Shown here one piece after another: positions 37,593-48,964 of a DNA stretch of 64,000 bases. The position numbers were made by a program, and so were the translations under genes. Source of the DNA: Streptomyces vinaceus. GTDB taxonomy: Bacteria > Actinomycetota > Actinomycetes > Streptomycetales > Streptomycetaceae. The notes under the pieces were generated by a model. That model ran no database searches. It was not told the origin of the DNA and was given only the letters and a program-made list of their open reading frames with translations. Position 1 is the stretch's first letter; each line of letters starts with the position of its first letter. The stretch lies in the NCBI RefSeq assembly GCF_008704935.1, contig NZ_CP023692.1, positions 5,955,501 through 6,019,500 of the forward strand, given 5' to 3'.

Positions 37593-39380
37593 GTGGCAGC
37601 ACCGAAGAAGGGCCGGCGGCCCACGGGGGCTCAGGGGAGGCCGGGGCGCGCCCTGGCGATCATCCTGATCGCGATGGTGGCGCTCACCGCGGGGATGTTC
37701 CTCACGAAGCAGACGACTCCCCGGCTCGGCATCGACCTCGCGGGCGGTACGAGCATCACGCTCAAGGCCAAGAGCGAGCCCGGCAAGCCGGACGCGATCA
37801 ACGAGACCAACATGAACACGGCGGTCGGCATCATCGAGCGCCGCGTCAACGGTCTCGGCGTGTCGGAGGCCGAGGTCCAGACGCAGGGCCGCGACCACAT
37901 CATCGTGAACATCCCCAAGGGGACGAACGAGAAGCAGGCCCGCGAGCAGGTCGGTACCACCGCCCAGCTCTACTTCCGCCCGGTCCTGGCCTTCGCCGAC
38001 GGCGCGCCGGCGGCCCCCGAGGCCACGCCGAGCCCCTCCGCGAGCACCTCCGGTGCCCCGAAGGCCGAGGGCAGCGGCAAGCCCAGCGCCCCGGCCACCC
38101 CGTCGTCCAGCGCCACTTCCCAGGGCCGTGTGCTCAGCGAGGCCCTCAAGGCCCCGGCCGCCACCGCCTCTCCCTCGCCCTCGGCGAGCGAGTCGAAGAA
38201 GGCAGACGACAAGGCTCCGGCCCCCACCCCGGCCCCCTCGGGCGTCGAGGCGGCCGCAGCCGACCTCCAGGCGAAGTTCGCGGCGCTGGACTGCACCAAC
38301 GAGGCGCAGCGCGCCGCGGCCGGCAAGGGCGTCAAGCCCGAGGACGCGACGGTCGCCTGTGGCAAGCGCGGCGACGCCTGGGGCAAGTGGATCCTCGGCC
38401 CGGTCGGTGTGTCCGGTACGGACGTGAAGGACGCCAAGGGACAGATCAACCCCCAGACGGGGCAGTGGATCGTCACCATGCAGTTCACCGACAAGGGCGC
38501 CGACAAGTTCGCCAAGATCACCGGTGAGCTCGCCACCAAGCAGATGCCGCAGAACCAGTTCGCGATCGTGCTCGACGGCGAGGTCGTCTCCGACCCGTCC
38601 GTGAGCCAGGCGCTGACCGGCGGCAACGCCGAGATCTCCGGCGGTTTCACGCAGCAGTCCGCGATGGACCTGGGCAACATGCTCTCGTACGGCGCCCTGC
38701 CGCTGACCTTCCAGGAGGACAGCGTCACCACCGTCACCGCCGCGCTCGGCGGCGAGCAGCTGAAGGCCGGCCTCATCGCCGGGGCCATCGGCCTGCTCCT
38801 CGTGGTGATCTACCTGCTCGTGTACTACCGGGGCCTGGCCTTCATCGCCATCGTCAGCCTCCTGGTGTCCGCGATCCTCACGTACACGATCATGGCGCTG
38901 CTCGGAAAGGGCATCGGCTTCGCGCTGAACCTGCCCGCCGTCTGCGGTGCGATCGTGGCGATCGGCATCACGGCGGACTCGTTCATCGTGTACTTCGAAC
39001 GCATCCGCGACGAGATCCGCGAGGGCCGCACCCTGCGTCCCGCCGTGGAGCGGGCCTGGCCGCGCGCCCGGCGCACCATCCTGGTCTCCGACTTCGTGTC
39101 GTTCCTGGCCGCCGCGGTGCTGTTCATCGTCACCGTCGGCAAGGTGCAGGGCTTCGCCTTCACCCTGGGTCTGACGACCGTGCTCGACGTGGTCGTGGTG
39201 TTCCTGTTCACCAAGCCGATCATGACGCTGATGGCCCGTACGAAGTTCTTCTCCAGCGGTCACCCCTGGTCCGGGCTGGACCCGAAGCGGCTCGGCGCCA
39301 AGCCGCCGCTGCGCCGGTCCCGCCGCACCGGCTCCGGCACCGGTTCCGTCACCGCTCCCGTCGACGTAAAGGAGGCGTGA
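37593..39380 (+). CDS. secD: Protein translocase subunit SecD
   Basis: 595 residues with six membrane helices: one N-terminal (about 20–38), then a large extracytoplasmic P1 region and five C-terminal helices (from about 385). LGIDLAGGTSITL and the ADSFIVYFERIRDEI region with proton-path residues are intact. P1 is split by a low-complexity Ala/Pro/Ser insertion (about 136–217) not found in shorter SecD proteins. With SecF it uses the proton gradient to pull exported proteins across. The GTG start follows GGGAG. Confidence 0.95.
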   Translation: MAAPKKGRRPTGAQGRPGRALAIILIAMVALTAGMFLTKQTTPRLGIDLAGGTSITLKAKSEPGKPDAINETNMNTAVGIIERRVNGLGVSEAEVQTQGRDHIIVNIPKGTNEKQAREQVGTTAQLYFRPVLAFADGAPAAPEATPSPSASTSGAPKAEGSGKPSAPATPSSSATSQGRVLSEALKAPAATASPSPSASESKKADDKAPAPTPAPSGVEAAAADLQAKFAALDCTNEAQRAAAGKGVKPEDATVACGKRGDAWGKWILGPVGVSGTDVKDAKGQINPQTGQWIVTMQFTDKGADKFAKITGELATKQMPQNQFAIVLDGEVVSDPSVSQALTGGNAEISGGFTQQSAMDLGNMLSYGALPLTFQEDSVTTVTAALGGEQLKAGLIAGAIGLLLVVIYLLVYYRGLAFIAIVSLLVSAILTYTIMALLGKGIGFALNLPAVCGAIVAIGITADSFIVYFERIRDEIREGRTLRPAVERAWPRARRTILVSDFVSFLAAAVLFIVTVGKVQGFAFTLGLTTVLDVVVVFLFTKPIMTLMARTKFFSSGHPWSGLDPKRLGAKPPLRRSRRTGSGTGSVTAPVDVKEA

Positions 39381-39383
39381 GAG

Positions 39384-40442
39384 ATGTCGAAGCTGGGAGA
39401 TCTCGGCGCCAAGCTGTACCGCGGTGAGGTCGGCTACGACTTCGTCGGCAAGCGCTTCGTCTGGTACGGCGTTTCCATCCTGATCACCATCACGGCGATC
39501 GTGGCCCTGGCCGTTCAGGGCCTCAACATGGGCATCGAGTTCAAGGGCGGTGCGGTCTTCACCACCCCGAAGACCGCGGTGTCGGTGACCGCGGCCACCG
39601 AGGACGCCGAGAAGGCCTCCGGCCACCAGGCGATCGTGCAGAAGCTCGGCAACGGCACCCTGCGCATCCAGATCTCCAGCCTGGACCCCGCGCAGGCCAA
39701 CGCCGTCAAGACCAAGCTCGCGGCCGACCTCAAGGTCCCCGAGGCCGAGATCAACGCGGACCTGGTCGGCCCCAGCTGGGGTGACCAGATCGCCAACAAG
39801 GCCTGGACCGGCCTCGGCATCTTCATGGTCCTCGTGGTGATCTACCTCGCCATCGCCTTCGAGTGGCGGATGGCCGTCGCCGCGCTGATCGCCCTGATCC
39901 ACGACCTCACCATCACCGTCGGCGTGTACGCGCTGGTCGGCTTCGAGGTCACGCCGGGCACCGTGATCGGTCTGCTGACCATCCTCGGTTACTCCCTCTA
40001 CGACACCGTCGTCGTCTTCGACGGTCTGAAGGAGGGCTCGAAGGACATCACCAAGCAGACCCGGTACACGTTCAGCGAGATCGCCAACCGCAGCATCAAC
40101 GGCACCCTGGTCCGCTCGATCAACACCACCGTGGTGGCGCTGCTCCCGGTCGGGGCGCTGCTCTTCATCGGCGGCGGCCTCCTGGACGCCGGCATGCTGA
40201 ACGACATCTCGCTGTCGCTGTTCGTCGGCCTCGCGGCCGGTGCGTACTCCTCGATCTTCATCGCGACCCCGCTGGTCGTGGACCTCAAGGAGCGCGAGCC
40301 GGCGATGAAGGCGCTGAAGAAGCGGGTGCTCGCGAAGCGGGCGGCCGCCGCTGCCAAGGGCGAGTCCGCCGAGGACGAGGGCTTCGAGGGTGCCGGGACC
40401 CCGCAGGTCGTGGCCCAGGGCCGGGCCGGGCGGCGCCGGTGA
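39384..40442 (+). CDS. secF: Protein translocase subunit SecF
   Basis: 352 residues. FVWYGVSILITITAIVALAVQGLNMGIEFKGG opens the family topology, and LGYSLYDTVVVFDGLKE with RSINTTVVALLPVGALLFIGG marks the last helices. ATG 39384 has a near-perfect AAGGAGG ribosome-binding site overlapping the end of secD. The apt start overlaps its stop (GTGA), so the purine gene is coupled to the Sec operon, as in other streptomycetes. Confidence 0.95.
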   Translation: MSKLGDLGAKLYRGEVGYDFVGKRFVWYGVSILITITAIVALAVQGLNMGIEFKGGAVFTTPKTAVSVTAATEDAEKASGHQAIVQKLGNGTLRIQISSLDPAQANAVKTKLAADLKVPEAEINADLVGPSWGDQIANKAWTGLGIFMVLVVIYLAIAFEWRMAVAALIALIHDLTITVGVYALVGFEVTPGTVIGLLTILGYSLYDTVVVFDGLKEGSKDITKQTRYTFSEIANRSINGTLVRSINTTVVALLPVGALLFIGGGLLDAGMLNDISLSLFVGLAAGAYSSIFIATPLVVDLKEREPAMKALKKRVLAKRAAAAAKGESAEDEGFEGAGTPQVVAQGRAGRRR

Positions 40443-40990
40443 GCACGCTCTCCCCCGAGGTCCGCGAGCTGCTGCTCAGCCGGATCAAGGACGTCGCGGA
40501 CTACCCGAAGCCCGGGGTGATGTTCAAGGACATCACCCCGCTGCTGGCCGACCCGAAGGCCTTCGCGGCCCTGACGGACGCGCTGGTGGAGCTGGCCGGG
40601 CGGTACGGCGCGACCAAGATCGTCGGGCTGGAGGCGCGCGGGTTCATCCTGGCGGCGCCGGTGGCGGTCCAGGCGGGCATCGGCTTCGTGCCGGTGCGCA
40701 AGGCCGGGAAGCTGCCGGGCGCGACGCTGGCGCAGTCCTACGAGCTGGAGTACGGCACGGCGGAGATCGAGGTCCACGCCGAGGACCTGTCGGCCGGTGA
40801 CCGGGTCATGGTCATCGACGACGTGCTCGCCACGGGCGGCACCGCCGAGGCCTCGCTCTCGCTGATCCGCCGGGCCGGGGCCGAGGTCGCCGGAGTGGCG
40901 GTCCTGATGGAGCTGTCGTTCCTGCCGGGCCGCGAGCGGCTGGCCGGCGCCCTGGCGCAGGCCCCGCTGGACGCGCTGATCGTCGTCTGA
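40439..40990 (+). CDS. apt: Adenine phosphoribosyltransferase
   Basis: 183 residues. The PRPP-binding motif VMVIDDVLATGGTAEAS and the base-binding region VGLEARGFILAAPVAVQAGIGFVPVRKAGKLP identify the type I PRTase. It converts adenine and PRPP to AMP. Its place just before relA echoes a link between purine salvage and (p)ppGpp that is conserved in actinobacteria. Confidence 0.95.
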   Translation: MSTLSPEVRELLLSRIKDVADYPKPGVMFKDITPLLADPKAFAALTDALVELAGRYGATKIVGLEARGFILAAPVAVQAGIGFVPVRKAGKLPGATLAQSYELEYGTAEIEVHAEDLSAGDRVMVIDDVLATGGTAEASLSLIRRAGAEVAGVAVLMELSFLPGRERLAGALAQAPLDALIVV

Positions 40991-41004
40991 CGACGCCGAC
41001 CGGG

Positions 41005-41044
41005 AAGCGGGCGGGTACCGGGACATACCGGTACCCGCCCGCTT
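41005..41044 (+). terminator. Perfect 17-bp terminator after apt
   Basis: AAGCGGGCGGGTACCGG (41005–41021) pairs with CCGGTACCCGCCCGCTT (41028–41044) around GACATA. It makes relA largely independent of the sec-apt operon. Confidence 0.9.
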
Positions 41045-41186
41045 CGTCGTACGCGGCCGGGCGGCGAAGGCGCCGGGACTCGGGGAACGGGCCGGGGCAA
41101 CCATCGCTACCATTGGTTATCCGGACCTGACCGGGGCCCCGGATCCTCCCCCGCACTTCGTCCGGGGGACCCCCAGAGGAGCGCTC

Positions 41187-43625
<2,439 letters not shown>

Positions 43626-43872
43626 CCAAGGCCTGACCGCCGCTCTCCCGCAGCACGCACAGGAGATGGGCATGGGCCGGCTGCGGCTGGTCCGCAACCG
43701 GGCGCGCGCCGTACGTGGGACGCCGGCCGGCCGGGCCCGTCCTGGCGGCGGACATCCGCTCCGCGATGGTCGTCGCGGGGCTCGGGCTCGCCCGTACGCT
43801 CCGCGCCGCGGGGTACACCCGTGACGCTGCTCCAGGACGGCAGCCGGGCCGTCCCGTGAGCCCAGGAACGCG
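43626..43872 (+). other. Non-coding or degenerate stretch after relA
   Basis: AGGAG followed by ATG at 43666 opens a 52-codon frame rich in Arg and Gly, ending near the downstream terminator, and another frame reads AADIRSAMVVAGLGLARTLRAAG. Neither keeps Streptomyces-like codon use throughout. It may be a small gene broken by a frameshift, or noise. No known domain is visible. Confidence 0.35.
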
Positions 43873-43910
43873 CGAACGCCCCGGTACGGGGAACCGTACC
43901 GGGGCGTTCG
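43873..43910. terminator. Bidirectional terminator between relA and DUF349 gene
   Basis: GAACGCCCCGGTACGG (43874–43889) pairs exactly with CCGTACCGGGGCGTTC (43894–43909) around a GGAA tetraloop. The convergent DUF349 gene ends 17 bp further on. Confidence 0.92.
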
Positions 43911-43926
43911 CATCATCCGGAGGGCG

Positions 43927-45156
43927 TCAGCCGCCGAACTCCTCCAGCCCCTTCAGGGCCTGGTCGAGGAGGGCCTGGCGGCCCTCCAGCTCGCGCGAGA
44001 GCTTGTCGGCCTTCGCGTTGTTGCCCGCCGCGCGGGCCGCGTCGATCTGCTCACGCAGCTTGTCGACCGCCGCCTGGAGCTGACCCGTCAGACCGGCCGC
44101 ACGGGCCCGCGCCTCGGGGTTCGTACGGCGCCACTCGCCCTCCTCGGCCTCCTGGATCGCCCGCTCCACCGCGTGCATCCGGCCCTCGACCTTCGGCCGG
44201 GCGTCGCGCGGCACGTGGCCGATGCCCTCCCAGCGCTCGTTGAGGGAGCGGAACGCGGCCCGGGCCGCCTTCAGGTCCGTGATCGGGACGAGCTTCTCGG
44301 CCTCCTCGGCCAGCTCCTCCTTCAGCTTCAGGTTCTCCACCTGCTCGGCGTCGCGCTCCGCGAACACCTCGCTGCGCGCCGCGAAGAACACGTCCTGCGC
44401 ACCGCGGAAACGGTTCCACAGATCGTCCTCGGACTCGCGCTGCGCCCGGCCCGCCGCCTTCCAGTCCGCCATCAGCTCGCGGTAGCGGGCGGCCGTCGGA
44501 CCCCAGTCGGTCGACTTCGACAGCGACTCGGCCTCCGCGACCAGCTTCTCCTTGACCTTGCGGGCGTCCTCGCGCTGCGCGTCGAGCGAGGCGAAGTGCG
44601 CCTTGCGGCGCTTGGAGAAGGCGGAGCGGGCGTGCGAGAAGCGGTGCCACAGCTCGTCGTCCGACTTGCGGTCCAGGCGCGGCAGACCCTTCCAGATGTC
44701 CACCAGGGCCCGCAGCCGCTCGCCGGCGCTGCGCCACTGGTCGCTCTGCGCCAGCTGCTCGGCCTCGGCCACCAGCGCGTCCTTGGCCGCACGGGCCTCG
44801 TCCGTCTGCTTGGCCTTCTGGACCTTGCGCTCCTCGCGCCGCGAGTCCACGGTCGCCACCAGCTTGTCCAGCCGGACGCGCAGGGCGTCGAGGTCGCCCA
44901 CGGCGTGGTGCTCCTCCACCTGCGTGCGCAGGTGGTCGATGGCCGTCTGCGCGTCCTTGGCGGACAGATCGGTGGTCCGCACCCGCCGTTCGAGGAGGCC
45001 GATCTCGACCACCAGGCCCTCGTACTTGCGCTCGAAGTAGGCCAGGGCCTCCTCGGGGGTGCCCGCCTGCCAGGAGCCGACGACCTTCTCGCCCTCGGCA
45101 GTACGCACGTACACGGTGCCCGTCTCGTCGACGCGGCCCCACGGGTCGCTGCTCAC
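43927..45156 (-). CDS. DUF349 repeat protein
   Basis: 409 residues, almost all helical. At least three DUF349-like repeats are visible: each has a D-x-W/LW-x-R/HRF pattern, for example SDDELWHRFSHARSAFSKRR, SEDDLWNRFRGAQDVFFAAR and LNERWEGIGHVPRDARPKVE. Long coiled-coil stretches follow. The N-terminus (DPWGRVDETGTVYVRTAEGEKVVGSW) is a small beta-rich module. GTG 45156 has GGAGG upstream. The function is unknown; a scaffold or nucleoid-associated role is possible. Confidence 0.9.
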   Translation of the reverse strand: MSSDPWGRVDETGTVYVRTAEGEKVVGSWQAGTPEEALAYFERKYEGLVVEIGLLERRVRTTDLSAKDAQTAIDHLRTQVEEHHAVGDLDALRVRLDKLVATVDSRREERKVQKAKQTDEARAAKDALVAEAEQLAQSDQWRSAGERLRALVDIWKGLPRLDRKSDDELWHRFSHARSAFSKRRKAHFASLDAQREDARKVKEKLVAEAESLSKSTDWGPTAARYRELMADWKAAGRAQRESEDDLWNRFRGAQDVFFAARSEVFAERDAEQVENLKLKEELAEEAEKLVPITDLKAARAAFRSLNERWEGIGHVPRDARPKVEGRMHAVERAIQEAEEGEWRRTNPEARARAAGLTGQLQAAVDKLREQIDAARAAGNNAKADKLSRELEGRQALLDQALKGLEEFGG

Positions 45157-45346
45157 AGCGCCTCCTCCACCTGATGCCTGCGAGGGGTTCACCCCCTGGG
45201 CATCGTCCACAGTTTCCTGGGGCGGGCAGCGCCCGCCCTGCACAACGCCAACATAGGCGACCGCCGGGCCGGCTGTCCGCATCCCGCACGACGGAATATC
45301 GCCGTACGGGCCGGACGCCGGCCGGGCCCGGGGCCGCCGGAACCCG

Positions 45347-46135
45347 TCAGTTCTGGGTAACGGCGCCCTTCTGGATGGTCACCGGGGTCTTGGGGGCCCC
45401 GTCCTGGCCGCCGTCGGCCGTACCGGCCTTGGCCACCTCCTCCAGCGCCTTCAGACCCGCCGCGTCGATCTTGCCGAACGGCGTGTACGAGGGCGCCAGC
45501 GGGCTGTCCTTGTAGACCAGGAAGAACTGGCTGCCGCCGCTGTGCGGCTGGCCGGTATTGGCCATCGCCACCGTGCCCGCCGGGTAGATCACCTGACCCT
45601 GCTCGTTCGGCTTGCCCAGCGAGTCGAGGTTCTCGTCCGCGATGGTGTAGCCGGGGCCGCCCATGCCCGTGCCCTCCGGGTCGCCGCACTGCAGGACGAA
45701 GATCCCGGAGGTGGTCAGGCGGTGGCACTTGGTGTTGTCGAAGAAGCCCTTGTCCGCGAGCGACTTGAACGAGTTGACGGTCTCCGGCGTCTTCGCCGCG
45801 TCCATCTCGAACTTGATCTCACCCGCGGTGGTCTTCAGGTCGAACGTGTACTTCGCGTTCTTGTCGATCGCCATCGCCGGCGCGGGCGAGGTCTTCGGCG
45901 AGGGCGCTGGCGAGGCCGACGGGTTCGCCGCCGGGTCCGCCGCGCTGTCCTTCTTGTCCTTGTCGAAGACGCCGCCCACGACGAGGCCGACCAGCGTCGC
46001 GACCACCACGGCCACCGCCGCGCCGATCACCGCCGCCCGCTGCCGCGTCTTGCGGCGGGCCTCGGCCCGGCGCTTCTGCTGACGCTCGTACTTCTCCCTG
46101 GCGAGCTGTCGCCGCCGCTGATCGCTCGTGACCAC
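45347..46135 (-). CDS. Membrane-anchored cyclophilin-type peptidyl-prolyl isomerase
   Basis: 262 residues. A very basic N-terminus (RRRQLAREKYERQQKRRAEARRK), one membrane helix (about 33–55), an Ala/Pro/Ser linker and a cyclophilin domain (about 90–255) with TVNSFKSLADKGFFDNTKCHR, AMANTGQPHSGGSQFFLVYKD and FGKID. The domain faces outside and should assist folding of exported proteins. GTG 46135 has AGGAG upstream. Deviations from the canonical FHR core are common in this subgroup. Confidence 0.9.
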   Translation of the reverse strand: MVTSDQRRRQLAREKYERQQKRRAEARRKTRQRAAVIGAAVAVVVATLVGLVVGGVFDKDKKDSAADPAANPSASPAPSPKTSPAPAMAIDKNAKYTFDLKTTAGEIKFEMDAAKTPETVNSFKSLADKGFFDNTKCHRLTTSGIFVLQCGDPEGTGMGGPGYTIADENLDSLGKPNEQGQVIYPAGTVAMANTGQPHSGGSQFFLVYKDSPLAPSYTPFGKIDAAGLKALEEVAKAGTADGGQDGAPKTPVTIQKGAVTQN

Positions 46136-46297
46136 CGGGTCGTCTCCTTGTACGTGTAGGGCACCGCTGTCCGGGCTCGGTAAGGCCGTACCGTATATGG
46201 GTTCGCTGTGGAACGAGCGGCGCCGGTAGGCTCTGAACAGCGGCATTCCGATCAGGCCGCCGCCGAAGCTCCCGACGGACGACGATTGAGGACGAAC

Positions 46298-47008
46298 GTG
46301 CTGATTGCCGGGTTCCCCGCCGGGGCCTGGGGGACCAATTGTTACGTGGTCGCCCCCGCCGCCGGTGAGGAGTGCGTGATCATCGACCCGGGCCACCAGG
46401 CCACCTTGGGCGTCGAGGAAACGCTGAAGAAGCATCGGCTCAAGCCCGTCGCGGTCGTCCTCACCCACGGCCACATCGACCATGTGGCCTCGGTGGTCCC
46501 GGTCTGCGGAGCACATGACGTCCCGGCGTGGATCCACCCCGAGGACCGCTTCATGATGAGCGACCCGGAGAAGGCCCTGGGCCGCTCCCTGGGAGCGCAG
46601 CTGATGGGCGAGCTCACCGTGGGGGAGCCCTCCGACGTGAAGGAGCTCACCGACGGCGCGAAGCTGGCGCTGGCGGGCATGGAGCTCACCGTGTCGCACG
46701 CGCCCGGGCATACCAAGGGGTCGGTGACCTTCGGGATGCCCGAGGCGGGGGACATCCCCCCGCTGCTGTTCTCGGGCGACCTGCTCTTCGCCGGCTCCAT
46801 CGGACGTACCGACTTCCCGGGCGGCAGCCACGCGGACATGCTGCAGTCGCTGGCCCGCGTGTGCCTGCCGCTCGACGACTCGACCGTGGTGCTGCCCGGT
46901 CACAACGAGCACACGACCATTGGCCGTGAGCGCGCCACCAACCCTTACCTGCGGCAGGTGGCCGCCGGCCTGGGAGACGGTTTCACGTCTCCACGACGAG
47001 GAATGTGA
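46298..47008 (+). CDS. Metallo-beta-lactamase-fold hydrolase (glyoxalase II-like)
   Basis: 236 residues. The metal motif THGHIDH, HAPGHTKGS, LFSGDLLFAGSIGRTDF and PGHNEHTTIGRER all match the GloB-like group that hydrolyses thioesters such as S-lactoyl conjugates. Streptomyces uses mycothiol, so a mycothiol conjugate is a plausible substrate. GTG 46298 is chosen just before the first strand LIAGFPAGAWGTNCYVV. It lies 10 bp before hisS, as in many actinobacteria. Confidence 0.88.
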   Translation: MLIAGFPAGAWGTNCYVVAPAAGEECVIIDPGHQATLGVEETLKKHRLKPVAVVLTHGHIDHVASVVPVCGAHDVPAWIHPEDRFMMSDPEKALGRSLGAQLMGELTVGEPSDVKELTDGAKLALAGMELTVSHAPGHTKGSVTFGMPEAGDIPPLLFSGDLLFAGSIGRTDFPGGSHADMLQSLARVCLPLDDSTVVLPGHNEHTTIGRERATNPYLRQVAAGLGDGFTSPRRGM

Positions 47009-47018
47009 CGAGAGTTTC

Positions 47019-48278
47019 GTGAGCACCTTCAAGGCCCCCAAGGGCACGTACGACCTGATCCCGCCGTACTCGGCGAAGTACCTGGCCGTCCGGGACGCCA
47101 TCTCGGCCCCCCTGCGCAAGGCCGGGTACGGCTACATCGAGACGCCCGGCTTCGAGGACGTCAACCTGTTCGCGCGCGGTGTCGGGGAGTCCACCGACAT
47201 CGTGACCAAGGAGATGTTCACCCTCACCACCAAGGGCGGCACCAACCTGGCCCTGCGCCCGGAGGGCACCGCCTCGGTGCTGCGCGCGGCGCTGGAGGCG
47301 AGCCTGCACAAGAAGGGCAACCTGCCGGTCAAGCTCTGGTACTCGGGCTCCTACTACCGGTACGAGCGGCCGCAGGCGGGCCGCTACCGCCACTTCTCGC
47401 AGGTCGGTGCCGAGGCGATCGGCGCCGAGGACCCGGCGCTGGACGCCGAGCTGATCATCCTGGCCGACCAGGCCTACCGCACGCTCGGCCTGCGCGACTT
47501 CCGGATCCTGCTGAACTCGCTGGGCGACAAGGAGTGCCGCCCGGTGTACCGGGAGGCACTCCAGGCCTTCCTGCGCGGGCTGGACCTGGACGAGGAGACC
47601 GTCCGCCGGGCCGAGATCAACCCGCTGCGCGTCCTCGACGACAAGCGGGCCGAGGTGCAGAAGCAGCTCGTCGGCGCGCCGATGCTGCGGGACTACCTGT
47701 GCGACGCGTGCAAGGCGTACCACGAGGAGGTCCGGGCGCTGATCACGGCCGCAGGGGTCGCCTTCGAGGACGACGAGAAGCTGGTGCGCGGGCTGGACTA
47801 CTACACGCGCACCACCTTCGAGTTCGTGCACGGCGGCCTGGGATCGCAGTCGGCGGTCGGCGGCGGCGGCCGCTACGACGGCCTGTCCGAGATGATCGGC
47901 GGGCCGGCCCTGCCGTCGGTGGGCTGGGCGCTGGGCGTGGACCGTACGGTGCTGGCGCTCGAAGCGGAGGGCGTCGAGCTGGACATCCCGGCGGCCACCT
48001 CGGTGTTCGCGGTGGCGCTGGGCGAGGCGAAGCCGGTGCTGTTCGGGCTGGTCACGGAGCTCCGCAAGGCCGGTGTCGCGGCCGACATCTCGTACGGGGG
48101 CAAGGGCCTCAAGGGCGCGATGAAGGACGCGAACCGCTCCGGGGCGCGGTTCGCGGTGATCGCGGGTGACCGCGACCTCGCCGAGGGCGTCGTCCAGCTG
48201 AAGGACATGGAGTCCGGCGAGCAGTCCGCGGTCGCCCTGGCGGAGGTCGTCGAGGTCCTCCGCGCCAAGCTGGCCTGA
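47019..48278 (+). CDS. hisS: Histidyl-tRNA synthetase
   Basis: 419 residues. Class II motif 2 is in KLWYSGSYYRYERPQAGRYRHFSQVGAE, the histidine-specific loop is LVRGLDYYTRTTFEFVHGG, motif 3 is LPSVGWALGVDRTVLAL, and the C-terminal anticodon domain ends LAEVVEVLRAKLA. GTG 47019 begins the family STFKAPKGTYDLIPP sequence. A 7-bp hairpin (46973–46992) lies across the end of the preceding gene and the hisS start region. Confidence 0.96.
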   Translation: MSTFKAPKGTYDLIPPYSAKYLAVRDAISAPLRKAGYGYIETPGFEDVNLFARGVGESTDIVTKEMFTLTTKGGTNLALRPEGTASVLRAALEASLHKKGNLPVKLWYSGSYYRYERPQAGRYRHFSQVGAEAIGAEDPALDAELIILADQAYRTLGLRDFRILLNSLGDKECRPVYREALQAFLRGLDLDEETVRRAEINPLRVLDDKRAEVQKQLVGAPMLRDYLCDACKAYHEEVRALITAAGVAFEDDEKLVRGLDYYTRTTFEFVHGGLGSQSAVGGGGRYDGLSEMIGGPALPSVGWALGVDRTVLALEAEGVELDIPAATSVFAVALGEAKPVLFGLVTELRKAGVAADISYGGKGLKGAMKDANRSGARFAVIAGDRDLAEGVVQLKDMESGEQSAVALAEVVEVLRAKLA

Positions 48279-48324
48279 CGGCCGCCGCTTCCGGGCGCCC
48301 GCGCCGTCGGGCGCCCGGGCGCCC

Positions 48325-48951
48325 TCAGAGGAGGTCGTGCCGCATGGCCGTGGTCACCGCGGCCGTGCGGTCCGTCACCTCCAGCTTGCCGAAGATCCGC
48401 AGCAGGTGCGTCTTGACCGTCGACTCCGCCACGAACAGGCGGCGGCCGATCTCGGCGTTCGTCGCCCCCTCCGCGACCAGGCGCAGGACCGCCACCTCCC
48501 GGTCGGAGAGACGGGGGCGCTCGGGGCGCGTGCGCAGGCGGTCCACGAGGCGGCCCGCCACCGAAGGGGCCAGCACCGTCTCGCCCCGTACCGCCGCGCG
48601 GACGGCGTCGGCGAGCTCGGCCCGGGCCATGTCCTTCAGCAGGTAGCCGGCCGCCCCCGCCTCCACCGCCCGCAGGATGTCCCGGTCGTTCTCGTACGTC
48701 GTCAGCACGACCACCCTGACCGGCAGTCCGGCCGCGCCGATCCGGGCGATCGACTCGACCCCGTCCCCGCCCGGCATCCGCAGGTCCATCAGGATCAGGT
48801 CCAGATCGGGCAGCAGCTCCGCGGCCAGCGCCTCCGCCTGCGGACCGTTCGAGGCCTCCGCCACCACCTCCAGGTCCGGTTCGGCGCTGAGCATGCCGCG
48901 CAGGCCCTCCCGTACCACCGGGTGGTCGTCGGCCAGCAGGATGCGGATCAT
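48325..48951 (-). CDS. NarL/LuxR-type response regulator
   Basis: 208 residues. Receiver domain with the acidic pair DD (8–9), phospho-acceptor Asp56 (LILMDLRMPGGDG) and Lys in LLKDMARAE; C-terminal LuxR helix-turn-helix (LSDREVAVLRLVAEGATNAEIGRRLFVAESTVKTHL). It is the partner of the adjacent histidine kinase. The two lie 13 bp apart on the minus strand, and the ABC-2 exporter genes precede them in the same direction, so the system probably controls that exporter. Confidence 0.94.
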   Translation of the reverse strand: MIRILLADDHPVVREGLRGMLSAEPDLEVVAEASNGPQAEALAAELLPDLDLILMDLRMPGGDGVESIARIGAAGLPVRVVVLTTYENDRDILRAVEAGAAGYLLKDMARAELADAVRAAVRGETVLAPSVAGRLVDRLRTRPERPRLSDREVAVLRLVAEGATNAEIGRRLFVAESTVKTHLLRIFGKLEVTDRTAAVTTAMRHDLL

Positions 48952-48964
48952 GTTCTGCGGCTCC

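Noticed and set aside
37149..39902. Minus-strand open frame of 917 codons opposite yajC and secD
   Set aside because: Third-position GC of secD on the other strand removes stops here. The translated sequence is His/Asp/Gly-rich with no family resemblance.
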